DNA from: Phycisphaerales bacterium
GTDB lineage: Bacteria; Planctomycetota; Phycisphaerae; Phycisphaerales; UBA1924
DNA length: 13,481 bases
Assembly: GCA_025453375.1 (NCBI GenBank)
Contig: JALOQT010000006.1
Span: forward strand, 1 to 13,481
Direction: 5' to 3'
The notes under the pieces: model-generated
What the model saw: the letters and a program-made list of their open reading frames with translations, nothing else
Told to the model about the DNA's origin: nothing
The model's database searches: none
Translations under genes and position numbers: made by a program
In this document: positions 1 to 7,212 of the stretch, in pieces
Numbering within the stretch: position 1 is the stretch's first letter
Layout: the number at the start of each line of letters is the position of its first letter

Positions 1-1128
1 CCCGATGCCCAGTTGGGCCGCCAATTCGATCATCCGCACTTCCATATCCCCCGCCCCAGCCATGATGAACTTGGCCTCGGGCACCTTCTCCAGCACGCGC
101 TTGGCCGCGGCGATGAAATACTCCGGCCCCTTCTGCATCGTGATCCGCCCCAGGAACAGGACGATCTTGTCCTTCTTGTCGATATGGTCCTTCGGCCCGG
201 GTTGCAGGCGTGCGTCGTCGATCCCGTTGTAGACCACATCCACCTTCTCAGTCGGCACGCCGTACTTGCCGGTGCACAGGTTCTTGGTCAGTTCACTGAC
301 AGCCACGACGCGGATCGCCGCGTTCATCCCGCGCCGCTCAACGTCATACACCCGCTGATTAGGGTGCTCGCCGGAGCGGTCAAACTCCGTGCTGTGCACG
401 TGCACGATTAGCGGCTTGCCACTGACGCGCGCCAGGGCGATCCCCGCCGGATACGTCAGCCAGTCATGCGCGTGGATGACGTCAAACTTCTCCCCGCGCG
501 TGAGCGTCACCACCAGGCGGGCATACCGCTCCGCCTCGGCAAACAAATCGCCCCGATACATCGCCCCCGCGCCCGTCTTGCCGATGCCCGGTGCGTGCAA
601 ATCCGGCGCGGCCCCCACAGCCGGGTGGTCGTCGAAATATGCCGCCATCTCCTCGTCGCTCATCGCTTCGATCGGCGTGCCATCGGGCGAGAGCGCAATG
701 GTGCGGCCCTTGCCATCGCGATGTCCGCCCCCTTGCGCTCCGACCGCCCCGCCACTGCCATACGGGCTGGAGAAACCCGCCGGCACGCCCAGGATCTTGG
801 TCCGCTGAAACTCCCCCCCGACCCGCGCCGCCGCCAGGCTCGCCCCCGGCCCCGCGACATCCACCGCCTGCACGCCAGCAACCGTTAGGTGCTCAAACGG
901 CTCAGCCGCGCCAGGTGCCTTGGTCCCCTCGACGCGCGCGGCCATGGGCAGGCCATCGGGCGAGAGCAGTTTGACGTGGCTGGCCTGTGACCGGTCCACC
1001 GGCCGCGGCAGGATGAACAGCACATGATGCCCGCGCCGGTCCAGCGCGCGGGTCAGCCCGTGACACGCCGTGCCCAGGCCCCCGGAGATAAACGGCGGAA
1101 ACTCCCAACCAAGCATCACGATCCGCAT
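1..1128 (-). CDS. Glycosyltransferase, glycogen/starch synthase-like GT-B fold (partial, C-terminus off window)
   Basis: The frame is open for 376 codons from ATG at 1128 to the window edge, so the C-terminus is missing. It is predicted to transfer a sugar from a nucleotide donor in the cytoplasm; the acceptor cannot be read from sequence. The N-terminus reads MRIVMLGWEFPPFISGGLG, the hallmark of the glycogen-synthase-like N-terminal domain, with the GGLG donor-phosphate loop at residues 16-19. HAHDWL lies at 219-224, VHVHSTEFDR at 242-251 and YNGID at 300-304. LGRITMQKG at 326-334 opens the second Rossmann domain, with R328 and K333 in the usual phosphate-binding positions. The catalytic E-x7-E region lies beyond the edge. 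Residues about 54-195 are a long, Gly/Asp-rich, poorly conserved insertion between N-domain strands. A TATCCT hexamer sits 32 nt upstream. The family is clear; the substrate is not. Confidence 0.9.
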   Translation of the reverse strand, partial: MRIVMLGWEFPPFISGGLGTACHGLTRALDRRGHHVLFILPRPVDRSQASHVKLLSPDGLPMAARVEGTKAPGAAEPFEHLTVAGVQAVDVAGPGASLAAARVGGEFQRTKILGVPAGFSSPYGSGGAVGAQGGGHRDGKGRTIALSPDGTPIEAMSDEEMAAYFDDHPAVGAAPDLHAPGIGKTGAGAMYRGDLFAEAERYARLVVTLTRGEKFDVIHAHDWLTYPAGIALARVSGKPLIVHVHSTEFDRSGEHPNQRVYDVERRGMNAAIRVVAVSELTKNLCTGKYGVPTEKVDVVYNGIDDARLQPGPKDHIDKKDKIVLFLGRITMQKGPEYFIAAAKRVLEKVPEAKFIMAGAGDMEVRMIELAAQLGIG

Positions 1129-1160
1129 GGGCACACACTCCAGCCCCCGCTCCAGTCCCG

Positions 1161-1166
1161 AGGATA
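1161..1166 (-). promoter_or_regulatory. Candidate -10 element of the glycosyltransferase gene
   Basis: TATCCT on the minus strand matches TAnnnT and ends 32 nt before the ATG at 1128. It is in the 108-bp divergent gap with the secreted-protein gene. No convincing -35 is visible. Confidence 0.35.
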
Positions 1167-1214
1167 ACCCCGATCGGACGTGCCCGCCGGGCGATCTGCC
1201 TGTCAGGCCGGACG

Positions 1215-1220
1215 TACCCT
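1215..1220 (+). promoter_or_regulatory. Candidate -10 element of the secreted-protein/signal peptidase unit
   Basis: TACCCT matches TAnnnT and ends 16 nt before the preferred ATG at 1237, which would give a leader of only about 10 nt. The same hexamer recurs before the signal peptidase (1997) and the ABC ATPase (7200). Confidence 0.35.
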
Positions 1221-1236
1221 GACCGATACAAGAGAT

Positions 1237-2004
1237 ATGGCCATCGCCCTCGCCCAACTCGTGCTGACCCTTCCGCTGCTGGCCTCGCAGACCGGCGGCA
1301 CGCTGCCCATCGGGCAACTCCAGCGCGTCGAGCAGGGCGTGGGCGACCTTGGGCCGGGCAGCACGTCGCTCCGCCAGCCCCCGGCGCAGTTGGGCCTGCC
1401 GACGGACTTCGCAGGCGTCTATCGCATCCCCGAGACGGCCAACTCGCCCTACGCCGGGTGGTATGCGCGGGTGGCGGGCATGGGCGGCTTGGTGGCGGTC
1501 TTCCCGCGCAGCACCTATCGCCAGAACCCAGACGGCTCATACTCCGCGACGCTGCCGCCCGGGACGCAGTTCCTCGTCGGGGGCGTGCCGATCGGCGGAG
1601 GCGGGGCCATCAGCACGGCGCCGGTCAACCCGCTGGCGGTCAACTCTCGCGTGGACGGGGCGGATGCCTCCTCGCAGCGGATCAACTCGCGGATCATGCC
1701 GACCTCCGGCAGCAGCGAGGACTTGGCCACATGGCGGCCCGCGCCCGACCGCGTGGTGCAGCGCCCGCTGATCGTCCCGCCCACTGACCCGCGGGCCTAT
1801 GGCTTTTCGATGGCGGACCTGACGAGCAGGATGATCACCGAGCCGGGGTATCGCGCCAGCCGGATCGCCGCGCTGATGGACGCGGCCCTGGCCGCCCAGT
1901 CCAGTTCCTCGCCCGGCGCCTCGCCCAACGCATCGCCCGGTGGATCACAGCCGCTCGCCCCGCTGAGCACCGCGCCGACCGACGGCGTGCCGGCGCTACC
2001 CTGA
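1237..2004 (+). CDS. Secreted or lipid-anchored-like protein of unknown function upstream of signal peptidase
   Basis: 255 residues from ATG 1237. This start is preferred to the in-frame ATG at 1180 because it puts a short hydrophobic stretch (MAIALAQLVLTLPLLASQ) at the N-terminus, resembling a signal peptide with a short basic-free n-region, and because a -10-like TACCCT would otherwise fall inside the gene. A compact core at about residues 50-115 contains LPTDFAGVYRIP, an aromatic GWYAR segment, LVAVFPRSTYRQNPDGSYS and LPPGTQFLVGGVP. The rest is Pro/Ala/Ser-rich, and the last 40 residues (SSSPGASPNASPGGSQ) look disordered. No cysteine follows the signal, so it is not a classical lipoprotein. 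It ends 6 nt before the signal peptidase start, so the two are probably co-transcribed. I do not recognise the family; a role in envelope or secretion biology rests only on neighbourhood. Confidence 0.75.
   Translation: MAIALAQLVLTLPLLASQTGGTLPIGQLQRVEQGVGDLGPGSTSLRQPPAQLGLPTDFAGVYRIPETANSPYAGWYARVAGMGGLVAVFPRSTYRQNPDGSYSATLPPGTQFLVGGVPIGGGGAISTAPVNPLAVNSRVDGADASSQRINSRIMPTSGSSEDLATWRPAPDRVVQRPLIVPPTDPRAYGFSMADLTSRMITEPGYRASRIAALMDAALAAQSSSSPGASPNASPGGSQPLAPLSTAPTDGVPALP
1997..2002 (+). promoter_or_regulatory. Candidate -10 element giving a near-leaderless lepB transcript
   Basis: TACCCT overlaps the last codons and the stop of the upstream gene (CTA CCC TGA) and ends 8 nt before the ATG of the signal peptidase. 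There is no Shine-Dalgarno sequence before this ATG. It could act as an internal second promoter in the two-gene unit. Confidence 0.35.
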
Positions 2005-2010
2005 GCGTCT

Positions 2011-3786
2011 ATGGCGTCCACCACACCTTCGCCGCACGCCGCGGCGGTCAAAGAGACCATTCCCGAGACGATCATCTCGGTGATCATCGCCTTTGCGCTG
2101 GCGTTTGTGTTTCGGGCGTTCGTCGCAGAGGCGTATGTGATCCCGACTGGCTCGATGGCGCCGACACTCAACGGCGCGCACGTCCGCGCCGTCAGCCCGC
2201 ACACAGGTGTGGACTGGGCCGTCGGGCCTTCGCCCTTGTTCTACATCAACAACGATCCGCAGAACGTTCAGCCCTTCTGGGGCCCGATGCTCGCCCGCGG
2301 CACGGGGACCATCCCGGGCAACAACGAAGGCCTGATCCTCTTTGACCCCCAGACCGGCCAGAAAGTCGTCGACCCGCAGGGCAAGGCCCGCTCGGGTGAT
2401 CGCATCTTCGTGCACAAGTATCTCTACTCCCTGGCTGAGCCTGAGGCGTGGGACGTGATCGTCTTCAAGGATCCGACCAACCCGGACCAGAACTTCATCA
2501 AGCGCCTCGTGGGCCTGCCCAATGAGGAGATCGCGCTGGTCGATGGCGATGTCTTCGTGCGCAAACTGCCGCGGCCGACCAGCGACAAGCCGGCGTGGGA
2601 GCAGGAGGGCTGGCAGATCCGCCGCAAGCCCGCGCGCGTGCAGGCGGCCCTTTGGCAGACGATTCATGACACGGGCGTGCTGCCACTGGCCAGCACCGCC
2701 AGTGCGCCCAGCCCATGGCGCGCCAGCCTCGGCGTGACGGCTGGCCCCGGCGGGCGGACCTTTGCGTTCGCACCGGCGGGATCAGCCTCGGGCGTGCTGG
2801 AGTGGAACGTCGATGCCCCATTCATCCCAACACCGCCGCGGTCGGCGATGTCGACGGTCAAGGAGCCCAACGGCCAGATCGTTGCCGTCTTTGGCTACAG
2901 CGAGGGCGTGGACCGCACGCGGGCGATCACCGATCGTTACGGCTACAACCAGTCGCCGCAGCCCGAGCAACGCTCGCGTTTCCCCGTCGGTGACCTGCGC
3001 GTGCGATTTGGCGTGCAACTCAGTAGCGGCACCTCGTGGAACCAGATCAGCCTGACGCCCGTGATCATCGCCGATGGGCATGAGTTTCGCGCGTCAGTCG
3101 CGCAGGGGCGCGTGCAGTTGCAGATGCGTTCCAGCGACGGCGGCCGTCAAGGCACGTGGACGAACCTGGGAACTGAAGCGCCTCTGCCGACGCTGCCGAC
3201 CGATGGGCGCGCGATTGTGGATGTCGAGTTCTGGCATGTCGATCAGACGGTGAGCCTGTATGTGGCCGGCCAGCGCGTGGCGTATGGCGCGTATGACTGG
3301 ACGCCCGCCCAGCGCGTGGGCTTTGCACTGGGCACGACGATCGACCTGGCCGCGTGGCCCGAGGAAGGCCACAACCCGCTGGATAACGGCTCGCTCTATC
3401 GCCCGTCGAGCGTGCGCCTGGAACTCGGCGGCGGGGCGCTGACGATCGTGCGTCTGGGCGTCGATCGCGATGTCTATTACACCCCCGCGACGCGCTTTGA
3501 TCCGCATATTTCCAAGAAGACGCCCGCCCTGGCCACCCACCCGCTGACCCCGCTGGCCCTCTCGCCGGATCAGTTCTTCGTCTGCGGCGACAACTCACCC
3601 GCCTCGTCCGACGGGCGCCTGTGGACCAGCGTCGACCCCTGGATCGCCAGCGAGATCGACGCCAAGGTCGGCATCGTCGACCGGCGCCTCCTGCTGGGCA
3701 AAGCCTTCTTCGTCTATTGGCCCAGCATCGGCGGCACAGGCCGCATCCCGGTGCCGGATGTGGGGAGGATGAGGTTTATTCAGTGA
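2011..3786 (+). CDS. lepB: Type I signal peptidase with two large insertions
   Basis: This membrane serine protease cleaves signal peptides from exported proteins on the outer face of the cytoplasmic membrane. A single N-terminal membrane segment spans about residues 20-38. Box B IPTGSMAPTL supplies the nucleophile S48. SGDRIFVHKYLY (128-139) corresponds to box C, FIKRLVGLPNEEI (162-174) to box D with general base K164, and GDNSPASSDGRLW (526-538) to box E. At 591 residues it is far longer than the roughly 180-320 usual for the family. About 75 residues are inserted between boxes B and C. About 340 more lie between boxes D and E; these are beta-rich (for example VDVEFWHVDQTVSLYVAGQRV near 410-430, and VDRDVYYTPA), resembling a concanavalin/LamG-like sandwich. 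That fold is an inference. The catalytic dyad is intact, so it should be active. It starts 6 nt after the secreted-protein gene. Its stop is followed at once by GAGGG heptad repeats. Confidence 0.93.
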   Translation: MASTTPSPHAAAVKETIPETIISVIIAFALAFVFRAFVAEAYVIPTGSMAPTLNGAHVRAVSPHTGVDWAVGPSPLFYINNDPQNVQPFWGPMLARGTGTIPGNNEGLILFDPQTGQKVVDPQGKARSGDRIFVHKYLYSLAEPEAWDVIVFKDPTNPDQNFIKRLVGLPNEEIALVDGDVFVRKLPRPTSDKPAWEQEGWQIRRKPARVQAALWQTIHDTGVLPLASTASAPSPWRASLGVTAGPGGRTFAFAPAGSASGVLEWNVDAPFIPTPPRSAMSTVKEPNGQIVAVFGYSEGVDRTRAITDRYGYNQSPQPEQRSRFPVGDLRVRFGVQLSSGTSWNQISLTPVIIADGHEFRASVAQGRVQLQMRSSDGGRQGTWTNLGTEAPLPTLPTDGRAIVDVEFWHVDQTVSLYVAGQRVAYGAYDWTPAQRVGFALGTTIDLAAWPEEGHNPLDNGSLYRPSSVRLELGGGALTIVRLGVDRDVYYTPATRFDPHISKKTPALATHPLTPLALSPDQFFVCGDNSPASSDGRLWTSVDPWIASEIDAKVGIVDRRLLLGKAFFVYWPSIGGTGRIPVPDVGRMRFIQ

Positions 3787-3827
3787 GCAGGGGTGAGGGG
3801 TGAGGGCCGAGGGATGAGTGATGAGAG
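3784..3827 (+). repeat. GAGGG-type heptad repeat island, left arm
   Basis: Starting at the lepB stop, the words GGGGTGA, GGGGTGA, GGGCCGA, GGGATGA and GTGATGA follow one another with 7-bp period. The 17-mer GGGGTGAGGGCCGAGGG at 3797-3813 recurs exactly, inverted, at 3999-4015 and 11656-11672. Confidence 0.8.
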
Positions 3828-3990
3828 AACGCGCGGCCGAGCAGTGTCGAGTTAGCACCCTTGGTCGCTTGTCCCTGTGTGAGTCACTCGGCAGCACAAT
3901 GGTCTTCGCTCGTTGTTCGCGTCGTCGCGTTGCCAAAGGCGTGCAACAGCACCGCCTTCGGCGATCAACGGCTCGCTTCTGCCTGCCTCT
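3828..3990. other. Gene-free spacer between inverted heptad islands
   Basis: 163 bp between lepB and the small minus-strand gene. I see no supported coding frame, tRNA or intrinsic terminator with a T-run. A small CGCC-TTC-GGCG hairpin lies near 3955-3965. Its ends are the inverted heptad islands at 3784-3827 and 3991-4037. Confidence 0.5.
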
Positions 3991-4037
3991 TCACTCGCCC
4001 CTCGGCCCTCACCCCTCGGCCCTGCCACCCGCACCCC
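3991..4037 (-). repeat. GAGGG-type heptad repeat island, right (inverted) arm
   Basis: On the minus strand it reads as GGGCCGA, GGGGTGA, GGGCCGA, GGGGCGA, GTGAAGA heptads. It contains an exact 17-bp inverted copy (3999-4015) of 3797-3813. The repeat also encodes the last residues and the TGA stop of the gene at 4009-4293. Confidence 0.8.
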
Positions 4038-4293
4038 CGGCCAGGAGGGCTTCCCAGGCGAGGGCGATGCGGTCGCCGCCGCGTTCGGTGTGGGTTTTTT
4101 TGCGGGCCTGGGCGATCATGATTTTGATGTCGGCGGGGGCGAAGAGCCAGTCCAGCCCGCCGTGGCCCGGGCCTTTGACGCGCGAGGCCTTGCGAATGGC
4201 ATCGAAGATGCCGGCGGAGATGCCGCTGGCTTCCATGAGCTCGGCTTTGGTGAAGCCTGGGCCTGCGTATCGAATGTCTTGTCCGCGTCGCAT
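4009..4293 (-). CDS. Small putative winged-helix (MerR/AlpA-like) protein
   Basis: 94 residues from ATG 4293. Residues 14-37 (FTKAELMEASGIS, then GIFDAIRKAS) look like a helix-turn-helix. They are followed by a Gly-rich wing (VKGPGHGGLDW, 39-49) and FAPADIKIMIAQARKK (51-66), which resembles the post-wing helix of MerR-like domains. There is no dimerisation coiled coil or effector domain, so at most it is a stand-alone DNA-binding domain. The start is supported by TACGCT ending 6 nt before it, which would make the mRNA leaderless; an in-frame extension upstream to 4491 has no such support and is of unusual composition. The C-terminal GGAGGRAEG tail and the stop are written in heptad-repeat DNA. 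It is divergent from the OPT transporter with a 155-bp gap, so it could regulate it; that is a guess from position. I do not recognise a named family. Confidence 0.7.
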   Translation of the reverse strand: MRRGQDIRYAGPGFTKAELMEASGISAGIFDAIRKASRVKGPGHGGLDWLFAPADIKIMIAQARKKTHTERGGDRIALAWEALLAGGAGGRAEG

Positions 4294-4299
4294 GGGGTG

Positions 4300-4305
4300 A
4301 GCGTA
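4300..4305 (-). promoter_or_regulatory. Candidate -10 element of the small winged-helix gene (leaderless)
   Basis: TACGCT on the minus strand, with a 6-nt spacer to the ATG at 4293. This spacing places the transcription start at or next to the A of the ATG. Confidence 0.45.
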
Positions 4306-4383
4306 GCGGGCGATCCGACTCAACCGATCTATCCCCCTCGATTGCGGGGCGATGATGTTCGTGCGGCGCGCCGGGCGAGTCTG

Positions 4384-4389
4384 TATGCT
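4384..4389 (+). promoter_or_regulatory. Candidate -10 element of the OPT transporter gene
   Basis: TATGCT matches TAnnnT in the divergent gap and ends 59 nt before the ATG at 4449, giving a leader of about 50 nt. Unlike the other starts it is paired with a Shine-Dalgarno-like GAGGA at 4439-4443, 5 nt before the ATG. Confidence 0.35.
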
Positions 4390-4448
4390 GCGGGCTTGGT
4401 ATTGAGTTCCGTGGCGGGCGAGAGTGGTTACACAGCACGAGGACAGAC

Positions 4449-6563
4449 ATGGCCGCATCGCCGGGATCATCGCAGGAACCGCTGGCTTCACAGGCCGATG
4501 CGGACTTCTCCACTCAGTTTGGCAATCCGAACCTGCCCCCGCTGAGCGGCAGCGCCTCGCCGGAGGAGAAGGACGCGTACTGGTACAAGCACATCTACCA
4601 GGGCGACAACATGAAGCAGCTGACGGTCCGCGCCGTGGTGATGGGCGGCGTGCTGGGCATGCTCATGAGTGCCAGCAACCTCTATACCACGCTGACGATC
4701 GGCTGGGGCTTCGGCGTGGCGATCACCAGTTGCGTGATGAGCTTTGTGATCTGGAATGCGCTGCGGGCGTTGACCGGTGGGGCACTCTCGAAGATGAGCA
4801 TCCTCGAAAACAACTGCATGCAGTCCACCGCCGCGGCGGCCGGCAGCAGCACCGGCGCGACGATCGCAACGATGTTCGGGGCGCTGATGCTCCTGAAGGA
4901 CCCCGCCCCGGGGCAGACGCTGGCGGACATCAAGTCGGCCGATGTCAGCCCGTGGTGGATCGTCGCGAGTTTCACCTTCGGCACCGCGTGCCTGGGCGTC
5001 TTCCTGGCGGTGCCCATGAAGCGCCAGATGATCAATCACGAAAATCTCCGCTTCCCTTCGGGCGTCGCGGCGGCTGAGACGCTGCGCAGCCTCTATAGCG
5101 AGAGTGCCGAGTCACTCAAGAAGGCCTACGCCCTGCTGGCGGGCATCGGCGTGGGACTGGTGCTGGGCTTGCTCAATGCGGGCATCGGCAGTGTTTCGTT
5201 TCTCGACAAGTTCTTCAACTTCATGCGGGAAAGACTGTTCCGCGTGGACCTGCCCAGCGAGTGGAACTTCTTCTGGAACGACTGGTGCGTCAAGCACCTG
5301 TGGGCGGGCAAGGCTGCGGGCGGGCACAGTGGCGAGTTCAGCCTGCTGCTGATTGCCGCGGGCATCATCACGCGCATGCGCGTCAGCCTGAGCATGTTTG
5401 TCGGATCGGTGCTGCTGTACTTCGTCGTCGGCCCGTGGCTGGTGAGCAAGGACATCGCCGCGGCGGCGGCGGGATCGACCAATGGCTGGAAGGTCGCGGC
5501 GGACGGCACAGCGAGCTATGACCCGGCGGCGCTGGTCAAAGGCACGGTGATGAATATCGAAGTCGTCGGTGGCGGCGCGGTGCTGGCGCTGACGCGCTGG
5601 GCCCTGTGGGGCGGCACCGCCCTGATGGTCGCCGCGTCGCTGGCGGCCTTGGCGATCAACTGGCGCACGATCGTCCGGGCTTTCAGCGGGTTTCTGCCGG
5701 GCAAGGGCGGCCCTGACCCGTTGGCCCGCATCGAGGTGCCGATGTCGTGGATGATCGTCGGCCTGATTCCGATTTCGATCCTGCTGCTGATCGTGCAGTA
5801 CTATGCGTTCCAGATTTCGATCTGGGCGGGGGCGATCGCGATTGCCATGAGCTTTGTGCTGAGCCTGGTGGCCTGCCGGGCGACGGGCGAGACGGATACG
5901 ACGCCGATCGGCGCGATGGGCAAGGTGATGCAGTTGCTCTTTGCGGTCATCAAGCCGGGGCTGCCGGTGCCGAACCTGGCCAGCGCGGGCGTCGCGGCCA
6001 ACGCGGCAAGCTCCAGTGCGGACCTGCTGATGGACCTCAAGAGCGGGTATCTGCTCGGGGCCAACCCGCGCCGCCAGTTCATCGCGCAGTTCCTGGGTGT
6101 GTTCTTCGGCACGCTGGCGATCGTGCCCTGCTGGTATCTGATGATTCCGGACCGCGCCAAACTGGAGACCTTCGCGCTGCCGGCCACGCGCCAGTGGGAG
6201 GCCGTCGCCCGCCTGCTGACAGAGGGGCTGGACAAACTGCCCGAGTCGGCCCGGTGGGCGATTGTCATCGGCGCGCTGGTGGGCGTGGGGCTGGTGCTGC
6301 TGGAGCGGTTCACGCCGCAAAAGCTCAAGGGCTATCTGCCCAGCGCGATGGGGCTTGGGCTGTCGTGGATTGTGCCGTTCGGCAATGCGTTCAGCTTCCT
6401 GCTCGGGGCGATCATCGGGTGGATCTGGGAGAAGGCCGACCGCAAGCACGCGACGCTCTACGCCATCGCCATCGCCAGCGGGCTGATCGCCGGCGAAAGC
6501 CTGATGAAGGCGATCCTGAGCATGGTCAGCACGGCCCTTGGCCTCTGGGGCGGAACGCCGTGA
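4449..6563 (+). CDS. OPT-family oligopeptide (or metal-chelate) transporter
   Basis: 704 residues, about 14-16 hydrophobic membrane segments. It is predicted to be a proton-coupled importer in the cytoplasmic membrane for small peptides or metal chelates. A hydrophilic N-terminus (1-55) precedes the first segment. Family signatures are visible: SILENNCMQSTAAAAGSSTG (117-136), and NHENLRFPSGVAAAETLRSLY split over 197-217 (NHENLRFPSG then VAAAETLRSLY). Near the centre FAVIKPGLPVPNLASAG begins a repeat-half motif, and NLASAGVAANAASSSADLLMDLKSG follows. The C-terminal GLGLSWIVPFGNAFSFLLGA and SGLIAGESLMKA segments are also typical. The length is normal for prokaryotic OPT proteins. The start is favoured by GAGGA 5 nt upstream. 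It is divergent from the small winged-helix gene and 89 bp upstream of the next gene. The substrate cannot be assigned. Confidence 0.92.
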   Translation: MAASPGSSQEPLASQADADFSTQFGNPNLPPLSGSASPEEKDAYWYKHIYQGDNMKQLTVRAVVMGGVLGMLMSASNLYTTLTIGWGFGVAITSCVMSFVIWNALRALTGGALSKMSILENNCMQSTAAAAGSSTGATIATMFGALMLLKDPAPGQTLADIKSADVSPWWIVASFTFGTACLGVFLAVPMKRQMINHENLRFPSGVAAAETLRSLYSESAESLKKAYALLAGIGVGLVLGLLNAGIGSVSFLDKFFNFMRERLFRVDLPSEWNFFWNDWCVKHLWAGKAAGGHSGEFSLLLIAAGIITRMRVSLSMFVGSVLLYFVVGPWLVSKDIAAAAAGSTNGWKVAADGTASYDPAALVKGTVMNIEVVGGGAVLALTRWALWGGTALMVAASLAALAINWRTIVRAFSGFLPGKGGPDPLARIEVPMSWMIVGLIPISILLLIVQYYAFQISIWAGAIAIAMSFVLSLVACRATGETDTTPIGAMGKVMQLLFAVIKPGLPVPNLASAGVAANAASSSADLLMDLKSGYLLGANPRRQFIAQFLGVFFGTLAIVPCWYLMIPDRAKLETFALPATRQWEAVARLLTEGLDKLPESARWAIVIGALVGVGLVLLERFTPQKLKGYLPSAMGLGLSWIVPFGNAFSFLLGAIIGWIWEKADRKHATLYAIAIASGLIAGESLMKAILSMVSTALGLWGGTP

Positions 6564-6652
6564 GCGGCGACGCACCGGGCCAACGGCGGGCGTGAGGCAC
6601 GCTGGTCTGACGTTCGCTGGTGACCCATCGCTCGGAATGGATCGACTCGCGC

Positions 6653-7174
6653 ATGAAACAGCCCGCCCAAGCGATCTCGCAGTACGCCAATCGTCCAACG
6701 ATCATCGCCTGGGTGCTGCTCATTCCGATTTGTGTGATGATCATGCTGGCGGCCGTGGTCGTGCAGGAACCGTTGCTGGCGTGCCTCGGCATGCCGGTGG
6801 TGGCCTTCTTTGTGCTGGCGATCGGTGTGCTGATCAGTTGGCAGCGCGTCGCGCAGTTGCGTGCTCGAACCGCTGGTGTCTGTTCACGCTGCTCCACGGC
6901 GCTTCAGGTTGTCCATGGCGTGCCGCAGCCGACATGCATGGTGTGCGGGCTGGTCAACCACCGCTGCTTCGCCTGCGGCTATGACCTGGCCAACGTCCCG
7001 CCGGAGCCCACCGACATCGGTCGAGGCACTCCAGTTCAGCCGCCGGATGCGACCGATACGCCGCCAGCCGCCGCATCGGCACCCCCAACGCCGCAGTCGT
7101 TCCGACGCTGCCCGGAGTGCGGCCTGCTCAACAGCCCTGAGCAGTGGAACGCCGTGATTCGATCGACGGTGTGA
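6653..7174 (+). CDS. Two-segment membrane protein with two zinc ribbons
   Basis: 173 residues from ATG 6653; ATG 6620 would add 11 residues, and neither start has a good ribosome site. Two hydrophobic segments (about 16-37 and 43-63) form a membrane hairpin. The C-terminal part then has four CxxC pairs: C77/C80, C95/C98, C105/C108 and C153/C156. The first two pairs fit one ribbon (CSRC...CMVC). The third and fourth (CFACGYDL...RRCPECG) are the split ribbon widespread in planctomycete membrane proteins, here interrupted by a Pro/Ala-rich linker at 112-150. All eight cysteines are present, so zinc binding is plausible. It lies 38 nt upstream of an ABC exporter and could be its accessory protein, but the ATPase seems to have its own promoter. 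The function is unknown. Confidence 0.75.
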   Translation: MKQPAQAISQYANRPTIIAWVLLIPICVMIMLAAVVVQEPLLACLGMPVVAFFVLAIGVLISWQRVAQLRARTAGVCSRCSTALQVVHGVPQPTCMVCGLVNHRCFACGYDLANVPPEPTDIGRGTPVQPPDATDTPPAAASAPPTPQSFRRCPECGLLNSPEQWNAVIRSTV

Positions 7175-7199
7175 TCGAACCCGCCCCGCCCGCCGGCCG

Positions 7200-7205
7200 T
7201 ACCCT
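7200..7205 (+). promoter_or_regulatory. Candidate -10 element of the ABC transporter genes (leaderless)
   Basis: TACCCT in the 38-nt gap after the zinc-ribbon gene, with a 7-nt spacer to the ATG at 7213. No -35 is evident. It helps choose 7213 over the earlier in-frame start at 7144. Confidence 0.45.
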
Positions 7206-7212
7206 CTCGGCC

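Noticed and set aside
902..1540. 212-codon minus-strand frame across the divergent gap
   Set aside because: It overlaps the N-termini of two better supported genes and is Arg/Pro/Ala-rich low complexity.
4090..4105. T-run as a terminator
   Set aside because: It lies inside the 94-residue gene, encoding KK residues on the minus strand, with no GC-rich stem before it.
3818..4300. Plus-strand frame over the lepB downstream gap and the small minus-strand gene
   Set aside because: It is built largely from repeat DNA and opposes the 94-residue gene, which has a start signal and HTH-like pattern.
5112..6698. 528-codon open frame antisense to the OPT transporter
   Set aside because: It is Arg/His/Gln/Asp-rich with no motif or membrane pattern, and is the expected antisense shadow of a GC-rich gene.
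7144..7212. Earlier start of the ABC ATPase at 7144
   Set aside because: It overlaps the upstream gene by 31 bp and would place the TACCCT promoter candidate within the coding region.
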